Below, in pieces: positions 9,594 to 18,627 of a stretch of 64,000 nt of DNA. Both the position numbers and the translations under genes were made by a program. The DNA comes from Erythrobacter ani (GTDB lineage: Bacteria; Pseudomonadota; Alphaproteobacteria; Sphingomonadales; Sphingomonadaceae), in assembly GCF_019204025.1 (NCBI RefSeq), contig NZ_JAGSPB010000003.1, forward strand, positions 372,001 through 436,000. The letters are read 5' to 3'. The first letter of the stretch is position 1; each line of letters starts with the position of its first letter. The notes under the pieces were generated by a model. It saw nothing but the letters and a program-made list of their open reading frames with translations. It searched no databases and was not told the DNA's origin.

Positions 9594-11311
9594 GGCTCAC
9601 ACAATCGCTTCGTCTGGGACTGCTCGCTCTTCTCGCCGTCGCCGCGCCCCTCTCCGCGCAGCAGCAGGATGCGCGGGCTGACGGCAAGGCCTTTGGCGAA
9701 AGCCTGCGCAGCGAAGCGCAGGCAGCCGCCAACTCGCAGCACGACGCATCCACCCTCCCCAATTACGATCGCAATGCCGTGCGTGACCTCGAAACGCTTG
9801 CCGACGATCCCGACCGGATCGAGAGCAATGCCGCGGCGGTGGCCACCGGGCACCAGGGCTATCGCGCGATGCGCGACAGCATCGCCAACCGCGCACGCTT
9901 CGATCCAGACGAGATCGAGGATGTGATCGCGCGCAGTCTCGCGATCAACGAGACGCCGCTTGAATACACCAGCGGCATGGATATCTCGGGCGGCCAGGGC
10001 AATTGCGTCCCGCTGCCGCCCGGCTCGGGCTCTGCGGGAACCTACACCGCGACCTGCAACACCGGCACGCGGATCGACCAGTCGGCGGGTCAATGCGCGG
10101 TGCCGCTCGTCGCCAGCGTGACGCAGCGCCAGCAATGGCATTATCTCTGCAACGACACCGGCATCTACCAGGGTCTTCCTTGGTGCTCGGCCTTCGATGG
10201 CGGCTCGTGCCGCATCACCGGCTATCGCCCCGGCCCGTGCCTCCAGTGGTGGGACAACGGGTTCAACCGCTTCTGCTCCGAGCCGGGCGATCCGATTGCC
10301 GAAATCTCCTGCAATGCGCCCGATCCTCGCTACACGCCTTATGCGGTCACCACAGACAGCACGGTCGATGCGGTTCCAGACGAGAGCCAGTGCACGGGTT
10401 TTGCCGACAATGGAGACTGCACGCTCGATGTAGAGATTTGCACCGATGCCGATCCGCAGACACGCGTGATCGACGGCGTCTCGGTGACGCGGCCCTGCTG
10501 GGAATGGCAGCGCAGCTACACCTGCACCTCGCGCGAAGCGGCGACCGATTGCTCGGACATCGAGAGCCAGGGCACCTGCCGCTTCGTCCGCGAGGAATGC
10601 CTCACCGACGAACTTCCGTGCGAGACCTGGGAGCGCATCTACGAATGCCCGTTGCCCGATACCGAGAACACCACGCAATATGTCTGCGATGGCGATGTCT
10701 ATTGCATTGATGGCAGCTGCGAGACGATCGAGCGCACCGCTAATGACGAGTTCAAGGATGCAGTCACCGCGCTCCATGCGATGGACGAGGCGCGCGGGCA
10801 ATTCGACCCGAACACGCTGACGCTGTTCCGGGGAACGCGCAACACCTGCTCGTCCAAGGTCTTCGGCGTGCTCAATTGCTGCAAGGGCAAGGGTTTCCCG
10901 CTCATTCCGGGGATCAGCCTGCTGGTCGCGCTCGGCTGCGACCGCGAGGAAGTGTTGCTCCACCAGCGCGATGCGCAGGGCCTGTGCGCCTTTGTGGGCA
11001 CATATTGTTCAAAGAAGTTCCTTGGCGTCTGCCTGACCAAGAAGAAGGCCTATTGCTGCTTCGAGAGCAAGCTTTCGCGCATCTTGCAGGAACAGGGCCG
11101 CAAGCAGCTTCCCAAGCCCTGGGACAAGCCCAAGGAAGAACAATGCGAGGGCTTCACCCTCGACGAGTTCGCTCAGCTCGATCTTTCCCGCATGGATTTC
11201 AGCGAGGTTTATGCCGAGTTCACCGAGGCCGCGCGGCTGCCCGACGAGCTCGAGACCTCCATCCTCATCCAGCAGAAGATCGACGACTATTACGCAAGGG
11301 GCGGTCAATGA
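9590..11311 (+). CDS. traN: TraN, mating-pair stabilisation outer-membrane protein
   Basis: 573 residues with an export signal (LLALLAVAAPLSAQQ). The central part is very cysteine-rich, with pairs spaced as in TraN (CRITGYRPGPCLQWW, CRFVREECLTDELPCETWE), and the C-terminus contains CCKGKGFPLIPGISLLVALGC. TraN contacts the recipient cell and sets mating-pair stability and host range. Heavy disulfide content explains the dsbC and traF genes in the same operon. Overlaps of 4 bases at both ends. Confidence 0.92.
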   Translation: MRLTQSLRLGLLALLAVAAPLSAQQQDARADGKAFGESLRSEAQAAANSQHDASTLPNYDRNAVRDLETLADDPDRIESNAAAVATGHQGYRAMRDSIANRARFDPDEIEDVIARSLAINETPLEYTSGMDISGGQGNCVPLPPGSGSAGTYTATCNTGTRIDQSAGQCAVPLVASVTQRQQWHYLCNDTGIYQGLPWCSAFDGGSCRITGYRPGPCLQWWDNGFNRFCSEPGDPIAEISCNAPDPRYTPYAVTTDSTVDAVPDESQCTGFADNGDCTLDVEICTDADPQTRVIDGVSVTRPCWEWQRSYTCTSREAATDCSDIESQGTCRFVREECLTDELPCETWERIYECPLPDTENTTQYVCDGDVYCIDGSCETIERTANDEFKDAVTALHAMDEARGQFDPNTLTLFRGTRNTCSSKVFGVLNCCKGKGFPLIPGISLLVALGCDREEVLLHQRDAQGLCAFVGTYCSKKFLGVCLTKKKAYCCFESKLSRILQEQGRKQLPKPWDKPKEEQCEGFTLDEFAQLDLSRMDFSEVYAEFTEAARLPDELETSILIQQKIDDYYARGGQ

Positions 11312-12120
11312 CCCATCTGGACTACCTGACTGCGCTCGCACTCAGCTTCACTGCGCTCGCCGCCGCTTCGGCGCATGCCCAGGAACCTCGGGAGACGGCA
11401 TCGATCACCGACGCCGACGCGCTCTACTGCGAAGAGCGAAAGCTCGGCTACTGGTTCTACTGCGTCAAACCTGTGCCCGCAGAGGAACCGCAAACGCCCG
11501 AAGCCGAACCGGTCGCGGCCAGCCAAGAACTCGATGCGATCACCTCCGAATTGCGCGAGTTGAAGGCGCGCGCGATCCTCTATCCGACCGAAGCGAATGT
11601 CGCAGCCTATATCCGTTTCCAGCGCGCGCAGCTCGACCGCGCCTCGCTGTTCTCCGATGTCTGGCAACGGGCGATCTGGCAGGACCCCGAACTCGACTAC
11701 ACGCTCGAACGCCCCGTCGGAGCGGTCGCCAAGAAGCAGTGGCAGGACGCCCGCAGCGCCGAGCGCGACAGCGTCATGGCACGGCTCTCCGAGCGCTACG
11801 GCCTGTTCTATTTCTTCAGCGCCACCTGCGGCCCGTGCGAAGTGATGAGCCCCATCGTCAAGGGAGTCGCCGACCGCTGGCGGATCACTGTGCGCGCCAT
11901 CTCGACCGATGGCGGTCCTTCGCGCCATTTCCCGGACTACAAGGTCGAGACCAACCAGCGCGCCAGGCTCGGTCTTGAAGGCAAGGCCACCCCGGCGCTC
12001 GTGCTGTGGGACAGCGCGACCAAGCGCCCGATCCCGATCGGATACGGCGTGCTCTCGGCCGACGAGCTGCAGGACCGCATCTATCTCCTCACCTCGAAGG
12101 AAGCCGGACATGATTACTAG
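11308..12120 (+). CDS. traF: TraF, thioredoxin-like conjugal transfer protein
   Basis: 270 residues with signal peptide MTHLDYLTALALSFTALAAA. After a YCEERKLGYWFYC segment and a helical linker comes a thioredoxin-like domain with FFSATCGPCEVMSP. The CGPC motif is intact, so the protein could be redox active and act beside the DsbC-like protein. The known F-type role is pilus assembly in the periplasm. Start ATG 11308 overlaps the traN stop; traH begins inside its last codons. Confidence 0.92.
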   Translation: MTHLDYLTALALSFTALAAASAHAQEPRETASITDADALYCEERKLGYWFYCVKPVPAEEPQTPEAEPVAASQELDAITSELRELKARAILYPTEANVAAYIRFQRAQLDRASLFSDVWQRAIWQDPELDYTLERPVGAVAKKQWQDARSAERDSVMARLSERYGLFYFFSATCGPCEVMSPIVKGVADRWRITVRAISTDGGPSRHFPDYKVETNQRARLGLEGKATPALVLWDSATKRPIPIGYGVLSADELQDRIYLLTSKEAGHDY

Positions 12121-13546
12121 CATTCGCAACGCGGCGCTGACCCTCGCCGCTGCCAGCATGGTCGCATCACCCGTCGCCGCCAATGTCGGCGACAGCATGG
12201 ACCGGTTCATGGACGACATGGGCGCGGCGGCCAATGTCATCGGCCCGACCGCTTTCGAAGGCCAGTCGGCGGGCTATTACAGCCTCGGCAATGTCTGGAC
12301 GCGCTTCCCCCAGAAGACCACCAACGTGGCCAACCTACAGCTGCCCCGCGCCCGCGCGGGCTGCGGCGGGATCGACATCTTCGCGGGCTCCTTCTCCTTC
12401 ATCAATGCGAGCGAGATGGTCGCGCTCCTGAAAGCCGTGGCGAACAACGCGGTCGGGTTCGCCTTCAGCCTCGCGATCGACACCGTTTGCCCCGAGTGCA
12501 ACAAGATCATGCAGGAGTTTTCGCAGAAGGCGCAGCTCATGAACAACCTCTCGATCAACTCCTGCGAAATGGCGCAGGGGCTGGTCGGAGGCCTGTGGCC
12601 CAAGGGCGATCTCGCCGACAAGGCGATCTGCGAAGCGATCGGGAATTCCGAAGGCATCTTCACGGACTATGCCGCAGCCAAACACGGCTGCGGCACGCGC
12701 GGGCAGCGCGCCTCAACGAATGAAGGCGCCGGCGCCGACTACGCCGACATCAATCCGGGCGTGGCGCGCAACTACACCTGGCACGTTCTGAAAAAGAGCG
12801 CCTTCTTCAACCCCGGCGGCACATTCGACCGCGAGCTTGCCGAATACGCCATGACGCTGATCGGCACGGTGATCTATGTGCCGCCCAAGGACGACGAGGC
12901 AGGCAAGTTCGTGCCTTTCGCAGGCGATGCTTCATCCACCCTGGTGAGCGCACTGCTCGACGGGACGCAGGGCCAGACTGTTCGCGTTTTCCGCTGCGAC
13001 GAGACCGATCTTTGCCTCAATCCCACCTTCGAGCAGATGAGCCTATCGAATGCAAAGGCCATCCGCCCGCGGGTCACGCTCCTGATCGGGAACATGGTCG
13101 ATGCGATCCGGGCCGACACCGCGATCGGCAATGCCGAAAAGGAATTGCTGCAGGTCGCCTCGGTCCCCTTGTACAAGATCCTTACCGTCCAGGCCGCCTA
13201 TGGGCGCGGAATGCCGACTGACGACCGCGACACGCTCGCCGAGATCGCCAGCATCGACCTGCTCTATGCCATCCTCGACCGGATCGTGTCGGAAGCCGGG
13301 CGCTCGATGGCGAGCTTCATCGCCGCCGACGAAGCCAAGCTCGCGATCTGGCGCGGCCAGGTTGCTGAGGTGCGTTCGGGGCTCGTCCAGCGACAGGCCA
13401 CCGGACAGGCCAAGGTCTCCGCTATCATGCAGATCATCGAGAAAACGGCGATGATCGAGAACGCCCTTGCCGCCTCGATGTCGCCCTCGATGTCGGCAGC
13501 GCTCGACTGGTCGCGCGGGCTCCAGTCGCGCTCGATTATCCCCTGA
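12110..13546 (+). CDS. traH: TraH, F-type pilus assembly protein
   Basis: 478 residues. The signal peptide ends near SPVAANVGDS and the mature N-terminus MDRFMDDMGAAANVIGP is characteristic of TraH. The conserved cores GCGGIDIFAGSFSFIN and DTVCPECNKIMQEFSQKAQ are present. A C-terminal coiled-coil-prone region follows. TraH interacts with TraF, TraU and TrbI in F-type systems. It starts 11 bases before the traF stop. Confidence 0.95.
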   Translation: MITSIRNAALTLAAASMVASPVAANVGDSMDRFMDDMGAAANVIGPTAFEGQSAGYYSLGNVWTRFPQKTTNVANLQLPRARAGCGGIDIFAGSFSFINASEMVALLKAVANNAVGFAFSLAIDTVCPECNKIMQEFSQKAQLMNNLSINSCEMAQGLVGGLWPKGDLADKAICEAIGNSEGIFTDYAAAKHGCGTRGQRASTNEGAGADYADINPGVARNYTWHVLKKSAFFNPGGTFDRELAEYAMTLIGTVIYVPPKDDEAGKFVPFAGDASSTLVSALLDGTQGQTVRVFRCDETDLCLNPTFEQMSLSNAKAIRPRVTLLIGNMVDAIRADTAIGNAEKELLQVASVPLYKILTVQAAYGRGMPTDDRDTLAEIASIDLLYAILDRIVSEAGRSMASFIAADEAKLAIWRGQVAEVRSGLVQRQATGQAKVSAIMQIIEKTAMIENALAASMSPSMSAALDWSRGLQSRSIIP

Positions 13547-13555
13547 GGCCGCGAC

Positions 13556-16258
13556 ATGGTCGAGATCTTCACAACCGGCGGCGGCGAATACATCGTCAAT
13601 GTCTTGAACGCCGTCGCCGCGTGGACCGGGGCCGGTGGCTACAAGAGCCTGATCCAGGTGGCGCTGGTCATGGGCATGGCGCTTGCGGTCATTGTCGTCG
13701 CGTTCAACCAGGACTGGCGCGCCTGGCTCAACTGGTTCCTCGGCGCGACACTCATCTACATGTGCCTGATGGTGCCGCGCATGGATGTGCAGGTCACCGA
13801 CCGTGTCAATCCGAGCCTCGCTCCGGCGACAGTCGCCAATGTCCCGCTCGGGCTCGCGCTCATGGCAAGCTTCACCAGTCAGGCAGGCGACTACCTTACC
13901 CGCTCCGCCGAGCTCGTCTTCGGCCTCCCCGACGATCTCAACTACTCGAAGAACGGCATGATTTATGGCGCGCGCCTGCTCGAAGCGACACGGTCCCTGC
14001 GCATTGCCGATCCCGAGTTTGCCGCCAATTTCGACGAGCATGTGCGGCAATGCGTGTTCTACGACCTGCTCCTCGGCCGCTACTCGATGAAGGAACTGTC
14101 CGAAAGCAACGATATCTGGGCGACCATTGCGCCTGGCAGTGCCGCGCGGGCACAGCGCTTCCTCACCCGGCAGGCGGACGATAGCGTCACGGCCACGATC
14201 ATCACCTGCCGCGAAGCATACACTGCGCTCTCCAACCAGTGGGCCGGGCTTATTGATGAGATGACACGGGTCGCCGGGCGCCAGCTCTACCCCCGGCAGA
14301 CCGAGGCGCTCGCGAAGGCCAAGCTCATCGCAGACCTGCCGATTGCCTATCAATACCTCACCGGCGTCTCGAAGGATGCAAGCAGCATCTTCCGCCAGGT
14401 TCTGACCATCAACGCCATGAACCAGGCGATGCATGGCTTCGCCGGAGCTAGCGGTGCATCGAGCGTCGATGTGTTCGCGCAGACCCGCGCCGACATCCAA
14501 ACCGAACGGACCTATTCCTCGATCGCGCACAACGCGATGAAATGGGTCCCGATCCTCAATGTCGTCCTGACGGTCGTATTCTACGCGCTTTTTCCGGTGC
14601 TCTTCCCACTGTTCCTGATGCCCAAGACCGGACCGATCGCTCTCAGAGGATACGTCACGGGCTTCTTCTATCTGGCAGCTTGGGGGCCGCTGTTCGTCAT
14701 CCTGCACATGATCCTGATGCTCAAGGGCGCGAGCGATGTGGCGGCAGCGGGCGGCGCGACCGGTCTCAGCCTCGCGACCTTCTCCGGCATGACCGACGTC
14801 AACAACGATATCGGGATCCTGGCCGGCTACCTCGTCGCATCGATACCGTTCCTTGCAGGCGGCGTCGCCAGGGGCGCGCTCGCAATATCGGGCCAGGCAA
14901 CCAGCTACCTCAATCCGAGCCAGAACGCGGCAGAAGAGGCGGCGCGCGAAGCGAGCACCGGCAATATTTCGCTCGGCAATTCCAGCCTTGAGAACTCGAA
15001 CGTGTTTTCGCGCCAGTTTGCGCAAGCCAGCCTTGCTCCCAACATTGGCTACGGCGCCGCGCAGACGCGAACGACGGGCGAAAACGGCACCCAAACCACC
15101 GGCTTCCCGCAGGCCGAGTTCGCGACTGTGCCGACCTCGAGCTATCCGTTCACACCAACGCTAGGGCAGGACTTCTCGAGCCGGCTTGCGACCATGGCGA
15201 GCCAGAGCCGCGGCCAGAGCGAGACATTCTCGAACCTTGCCCAGCAATCGACGAGCTCGGCTGTCACCCGCTTCAGCGAGTTGCGCGATGCCTACACCCG
15301 CTCGCGCTCGAACGAGAGCGTCAGTGGCACGTCAACGAGCGACAGCATCGGCAGCGCCTTCAGCGAAGTCGACAACGCCTCGAAAACACTCCAGCAGCAG
15401 TTCGGGCTGTCGCGCCGCGCGGCCGACGACATTACTGTGTCCTGGTTCCTGAACGGGGATGCCGGTCTCGGGGTCAAAGGAGAACGAGGCTCGATCAAGG
15501 GCACCCTCGGGTTAAAGGGTGGTCGGAACCAGACCTGGACTGACAGTGATATCGGGATCGCCTCCGAGGATCGCTCGCGCATCATGGGCGCGCTGAGCCA
15601 GATCTCGGACAGTCGCAGCTGGTCGAGCACGCGCGAAGGCTTCCTGCGTGAAACGAGTTCGAGTTCGGAGGCGCTGGTGTCAAGCAGCTCGGCCGGGATC
15701 ACCACGTCGATCACCGAAGCGCAGAGCTACACCCGCGAAGCGCGCCGAGCCGAGGAGATCGCCAGCCGCCTCGAGAACCAAGCAAGCTGGTACGAAAGTG
15801 CCAATGCCGCAGGCACGCTCAACCTCAGCCAGGCCTATCGCGAATGGGGCATGGCGGAGATCGATGGTAACCGCGACTACTATGGGCCGGTGCGCTTCGA
15901 CGACATCGATTTCCAGATGAGTGCGCGGGGCCAGAAACTCCAGGCGCGGTTCGTCGAAAGCTATGCGAACCAGCTCAATGCCGAGATCGCGGATGACCTG
16001 GCTCTGCCGCCCTTTGCGTCCGTCGCTCGACCCGCTGTGAGCAGCGCAGATGGCGTGCGGGGATCGGTACGGCTTGGCGGGGTACCAGGGAGCCTTGGCG
16101 CCCCCTCAAGCGAGCGTGAAGACATCGCCCGGAATGTAGGTCGGGTCCAACAACAAGGGGACCGGCGGATCGGGACCGTCAAAGGATACCTCGATGGCAA
16201 GACTCGCGATGCCAAGGGAGCCTCGGCTGAGGCGGCCGACGATGTGAAGGAATGGTAG
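13556..16258 (+). CDS. traG: TraG, mating-pair stabilisation / entry-exclusion partner
   Basis: 900 residues. The N-terminal third matches the TraG-N domain and is membrane-embedded (segments near residues 33-50 and 54-68, then 335-355, 370-390 and 425-445), beginning VEIFTTGGGEYIVNVLNAVA. The rest is a large hydrophilic, serine-rich, coiled-coil-like C-terminal part, which in F TraG reaches the periplasm or recipient and binds the exclusion protein. It is separated from traH by only 9 bases and is the last gene of the mating-pair operon. Confidence 0.93.
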   Translation: MVEIFTTGGGEYIVNVLNAVAAWTGAGGYKSLIQVALVMGMALAVIVVAFNQDWRAWLNWFLGATLIYMCLMVPRMDVQVTDRVNPSLAPATVANVPLGLALMASFTSQAGDYLTRSAELVFGLPDDLNYSKNGMIYGARLLEATRSLRIADPEFAANFDEHVRQCVFYDLLLGRYSMKELSESNDIWATIAPGSAARAQRFLTRQADDSVTATIITCREAYTALSNQWAGLIDEMTRVAGRQLYPRQTEALAKAKLIADLPIAYQYLTGVSKDASSIFRQVLTINAMNQAMHGFAGASGASSVDVFAQTRADIQTERTYSSIAHNAMKWVPILNVVLTVVFYALFPVLFPLFLMPKTGPIALRGYVTGFFYLAAWGPLFVILHMILMLKGASDVAAAGGATGLSLATFSGMTDVNNDIGILAGYLVASIPFLAGGVARGALAISGQATSYLNPSQNAAEEAAREASTGNISLGNSSLENSNVFSRQFAQASLAPNIGYGAAQTRTTGENGTQTTGFPQAEFATVPTSSYPFTPTLGQDFSSRLATMASQSRGQSETFSNLAQQSTSSAVTRFSELRDAYTRSRSNESVSGTSTSDSIGSAFSEVDNASKTLQQQFGLSRRAADDITVSWFLNGDAGLGVKGERGSIKGTLGLKGGRNQTWTDSDIGIASEDRSRIMGALSQISDSRSWSSTREGFLRETSSSSEALVSSSSAGITTSITEAQSYTREARRAEEIASRLENQASWYESANAAGTLNLSQAYREWGMAEIDGNRDYYGPVRFDDIDFQMSARGQKLQARFVESYANQLNAEIADDLALPPFASVARPAVSSADGVRGSVRLGGVPGSLGAPSSEREDIARNVGRVQQQGDRRIGTVKGYLDGKTRDAKGASAEAADDVKEW

Positions 16259-16259
16259 C

Positions 16260-16469
16260 TCAGATCAGCCCGTCGTAGATGATCACATAGATCAAAAAGG
16301 CGAGGAACAGGACCCCGAACAGGATCAATCCAAGCTTGCCCCACGGGTCAGCCCAGGTCTTTTTCCAGGTGTAGGAAGTGAGACGGTTCTCGGCGATGGC
16401 CCGATCTACTTCGCGGAAGCCCTCCCAGCCCTCCTTGCCGCCCGGGGGTGTGTCGTCTGGATCGTTCAT
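16260..16469 (-). CDS. Small single-pass membrane protein, unknown
   Basis: 69 residues. An acidic N-terminus (MNDPDDTPPGGKEGWEGF) leads to one C-terminal membrane helix (about 48-66, LGLILFGVLFLAFLIYVII). The stop lies one base from the traG stop, tail to tail. No family is recognised. Opposite traG, an entry-exclusion function could be imagined, but nothing in the sequence proves it. A pyrimidine-rich tract (CCCTCTCCTCTTCTC) upstream resembles those before other minus-strand genes of the element. Confidence 0.6.
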   Translation of the reverse strand: MNDPDDTPPGGKEGWEGFREVDRAIAENRLTSYTWKKTWADPWGKLGLILFGVLFLAFLIYVIIYDGLI

Positions 16470-16607
16470 CGCTCATTCTCCTTCACAAGAAGGGAGCCGC
16501 CCTCTCCTCTTCTCAGCCCCATCTTGTTGCTGAGAAAATAGCCGAAAATCATCGGAAAAGCGAGCACGGTATCTTGGCTTGCAGGCCCGAAAATGAAAGG
16601 AGTTGGC

Positions 16608-17132
16608 ATGGCAGGAAGATCACCTCAGAATAATGTCTTCGATTTTCACGCAGGAGTTCTCCGACAGAAGCAAGGCAAACGGCGCGGCCTTGCGCTGCTT
16701 GTTGCCGGAGGCTTACTCGTTGGCATTCTGGGCGGCATTCTTGGCATCTACTGGCCTTTTGGTTCGGCGATCGCTGAGGCACGAACCAAGCACAGCTTTG
16801 CCGTTTGCGGCATGGTCAGACGCACTTGTGTCATCGATGGCGACACGATCTGGCTCGAAGGCGTGAAGATCAGGATCGCGGATATCGACACGCCTGAAAT
16901 TTCGCAGCCAAGATGCGATATCGAATACGATCTCGGCATAAGGGCACGCGACAGGTTGGTGGTTCTGCTCAATCAGGGAGAGTTCTCCGCCGTTCCAATC
17001 GGTAATCGAGACGAAGACCAGTACGGTCGTAAGCTCCGTGTCCTGATGCGCGATGGCCGCTCGATCGGCGACCAATTGGTCGCGGAAGGACTAGCACGAA
17101 CCTGGTCCGGACGCAGGGAGCCATGGTGCTGA
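16608..17132 (+). CDS. Thermonuclease-like (SNase/TNase) membrane-anchored protein
   Basis: 174 residues. ATG 16608 was chosen because AAAGGAG lies about 6 bases before it; ATG 16593 would put this sequence inside the gene. An N-terminal basic stretch precedes a membrane anchor (about 30-50, LALLVAGGLLVGILGGILGI). The SNase fold follows: CVIDGDTIWLEGVKIRIADI, DTPEI and QYGRKLRVL, then LVAEGLARTW. These carry the Asp, Arg and Glu residues expected around the calcium and phosphate sites, so an extracytoplasmic nuclease is likely. Similar proteins are common in sphingomonad mobile elements. Confidence 0.85.
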   Translation: MAGRSPQNNVFDFHAGVLRQKQGKRRGLALLVAGGLLVGILGGILGIYWPFGSAIAEARTKHSFAVCGMVRRTCVIDGDTIWLEGVKIRIADIDTPEISQPRCDIEYDLGIRARDRLVVLLNQGEFSAVPIGNRDEDQYGRKLRVLMRDGRSIGDQLVAEGLARTWSGRREPWC

Positions 17133-17263
17133 TGCGCATCTGGCCGGACAGTGACGATCCCTTGCCGGGCAACGAGCGGGAATGGAAATTGAAGCTCGAA
17201 GCATGGCTGCTGGGTATTCCGATTGTCCTTATGCTCATCGCAGGCATCGGGTCACTCTTCTGA
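17123..17263 (+). CDS. Very small single-pass membrane protein
   Basis: 46 residues starting at ATG 17123, inside the thermonuclease gene end; ATG 17132, which shares a base with that stop, would give 43 residues. The first half is charged (SDDPLPGNEREWKLKLEAW) and the second half is one hydrophobic helix (LLGIPIVLMLIAGIGSLF). Its stop shares two bases with the next start (TGATG), so three genes form a coupled run. No family is recognised; the coupling is the main argument that it is real. Confidence 0.5.
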   Translation: MVLMRIWPDSDDPLPGNEREWKLKLEAWLLGIPIVLMLIAGIGSLF

Positions 17264-17454
17264 TGCTCACCCGTGATCAGGAGCTTTGGGGCATGGCGCT
17301 GTGGGTGGATAAGCACCATGGCGACGCCGGAGGTGAATTCATTGCGTCGAAGATCGATCAGCTATACCAGGCCGGCGAGCAGGACGGGGCAAGACTTTGG
17401 CAGAATGTTGCCCGTCGCTATGAGCAACTTGTCGAGCGCAGGACCTATTCCTGA
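17263..17454 (+). CDS. Small sphingomonad-type protein (DUF6961-like)
   Basis: 63 residues, MLTRDQELWGMALWVDKHHG then GEFIASKIDQLYQAGEQDGA and a final RRYEQL. From memory this resembles the DUF6961 family of short proteins common in Sphingomonadales mobile DNA; no function is known. It begins on the stop of the preceding membrane mini-protein. Its last third overlaps the 3' end of the convergent gene at 17339-17647. Confidence 0.55.
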   Translation: MLTRDQELWGMALWVDKHHGDAGGEFIASKIDQLYQAGEQDGARLWQNVARRYEQLVERRTYS

Positions 17455-17647
17455 TAGAACCTTGAGGATCTCTAGCGTCGACTGACTGCAGATAGGCTTC
17501 CAGCCGTTCAAGCGTTCGTCGACGCGGCCTTCGCCCTTGCCTGAGATCGAGTACGAATCGAGGATCGCCAACTGCGCGCCGGCCGAAGCGCGTTGCCGAA
17601 ATATGGTGATCTTTCAGATGCTTTTCGATCCGTTCCAGCAAGGTCAT
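17339..17647 (-). CDS. Small basic putative DNA-binding protein
   Basis: 102 residues as an open frame. The first 50 (MTLLERIEKHLKDHHISATR, then FGRRAVGDPRFVLDLRQGR and RRTLERLEAYL) look like a conserved short helix-turn-helix-like protein seen in sphingomonads. The remaining half is low-complexity, arginine-rich and antisense to the convergent gene, so the native protein may have ended near residue 52 and a lost stop could explain the tail. Divergent from the S24 repressor; the GTTC box at 17680 lies in their shared promoter region. Confidence 0.5.
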   Translation of the reverse strand: MTLLERIEKHLKDHHISATRFGRRAVGDPRFVLDLRQGRRPRRRTLERLEAYLQSVDARDPQGSIRNRSCARQVAHSDGQHSAKVLPRPARRPGIADRSSTQ

Positions 17648-17679
17648 AACCCTTTCGCTCCGACTCGCAAATCCCTTGT

Positions 17680-17694
17680 GTTCTTGTTATGTTC
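17680..17694 (+). promoter_or_regulatory. GTTC-N7-GTTC box (alphaproteobacterial LexA-type)
   Basis: The sequence GTTCTTGTTATGTTC matches the SOS box consensus GTTC-N7-GTTC known for alphaproteobacterial LexA. It lies between the divergent starts at 17647 and 17758. Binding is an inference from the match. Confidence 0.55.
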
Positions 17695-17718
17695 TTAGTA
17701 GGATCACATCCGCGAGTC

Positions 17719-17732
17719 TAGGAAAATTCCTA
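17719..17732. promoter_or_regulatory. Palindrome TAGGAAAATTCCTA upstream of S24 repressor
   Basis: A perfect 14-bp palindrome (TAGGAA-AA-TTCCTA) 26 bases upstream of the S24 repressor start. Extended on one side it reads ATTCCTACA, a half-site that recurs at 34500, 43955 and 58470 in other promoter regions of the element. It is a plausible autoregulatory operator. Confidence 0.55.
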
Positions 17733-17757
17733 CAATTGAGATTCGAAGGACAGACAG

Positions 17758-18393
17758 ATGGAACATGTCAGGGAAGAGCTCGACCGGCTGATCCTCAAGG
17801 GCGGATATGGCTACGCCTCGATATCGCGGCTGCTTGGCCGCAACCCTGCCTATGTGCAGCAATTCATCAAGCGCGGTTCACCGCGAAAGCTCGATGACGA
17901 AGACCGAAAGACACTTGCCTGCTTCTTCGGCGTCGATGAGCAAGTGCTCGGCGGTCCCGCCAATCCAGTCAATGATGGTATGGTCGAGATCCCCGTTCTC
18001 GATGTGGAAGCATCTGCTGGATTCGGCGCGGTAGCTGCCAGTGAGACTGCACACACCCGGTTCGGGTTCGATGAGCGGTGGCTGCGGCACCTGACGTCGG
18101 CCAAGAGCGCCAGCCTGTCGATCGTCGGCGTAAAGGGTGACTCGATGGAGCCCACGCTCAGCGATGGTGACGAGGTCCTGGTCGACGCGTCAGACCATGG
18201 CTCACGATTGCGCGATGGAATCTACGTTTTGCGCGCTGATGATGCTCTGGTCGTTAAGCGTATTGCTATCAAGCCTGGTGGCCGACAAATCACAATCGCC
18301 AGCGACAACCCAGCTTATCCAACTTGGCACGACATGGACCGATCTGAGGTGCACGTCGTCGGTCGGGTCATCTGGTTTGGCCGAGCCTTGTAA
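17758..18393 (+). CDS. S24-family (LexA/CI-like) transcriptional repressor
   Basis: 211 residues. An N-terminal helix-turn-helix (about 15-45, YASISRLLGRNPAYVQQFIK) is joined to a C-terminal S24 peptidase domain with Ser129 in VKGDSMEPT and Lys167 in ALVVKRI. An Ala87-Gly88 pair in EASAGFG is a candidate autocleavage site. Such repressors keep ICEs and prophages silent until RecA-induced self-cleavage. The gene has its own promoter region containing a GTTC box and a palindrome. It is the best candidate for the master regulator of transfer. Confidence 0.85.
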   Translation: MEHVREELDRLILKGGYGYASISRLLGRNPAYVQQFIKRGSPRKLDDEDRKTLACFFGVDEQVLGGPANPVNDGMVEIPVLDVEASAGFGAVAASETAHTRFGFDERWLRHLTSAKSASLSIVGVKGDSMEPTLSDGDEVLVDASDHGSRLRDGIYVLRADDALVVKRIAIKPGGRQITIASDNPAYPTWHDMDRSEVHVVGRVIWFGRAL

Positions 18394-18627
18394 CGGCAGG
18401 ACTTGGGCCGGAAGCGGAAAGGCAGCTTTTATATCTTTGAGCGGATTAAGCGGACAGCGACTACTGACCGAATCGCAAGCCGGTGCATTAGAGAATGGTC
18501 TGGAGAAACCCCTCTTGGCATAGACTTTTGCCGTCGTTGAAACGCCCCTGCAGGACAGCCAACACGGAGCCGAGAGCCACAAACTAAATTGGTTTACTAT
18601 TTAGCGCGCCTTTCCTACCATCCGGAG

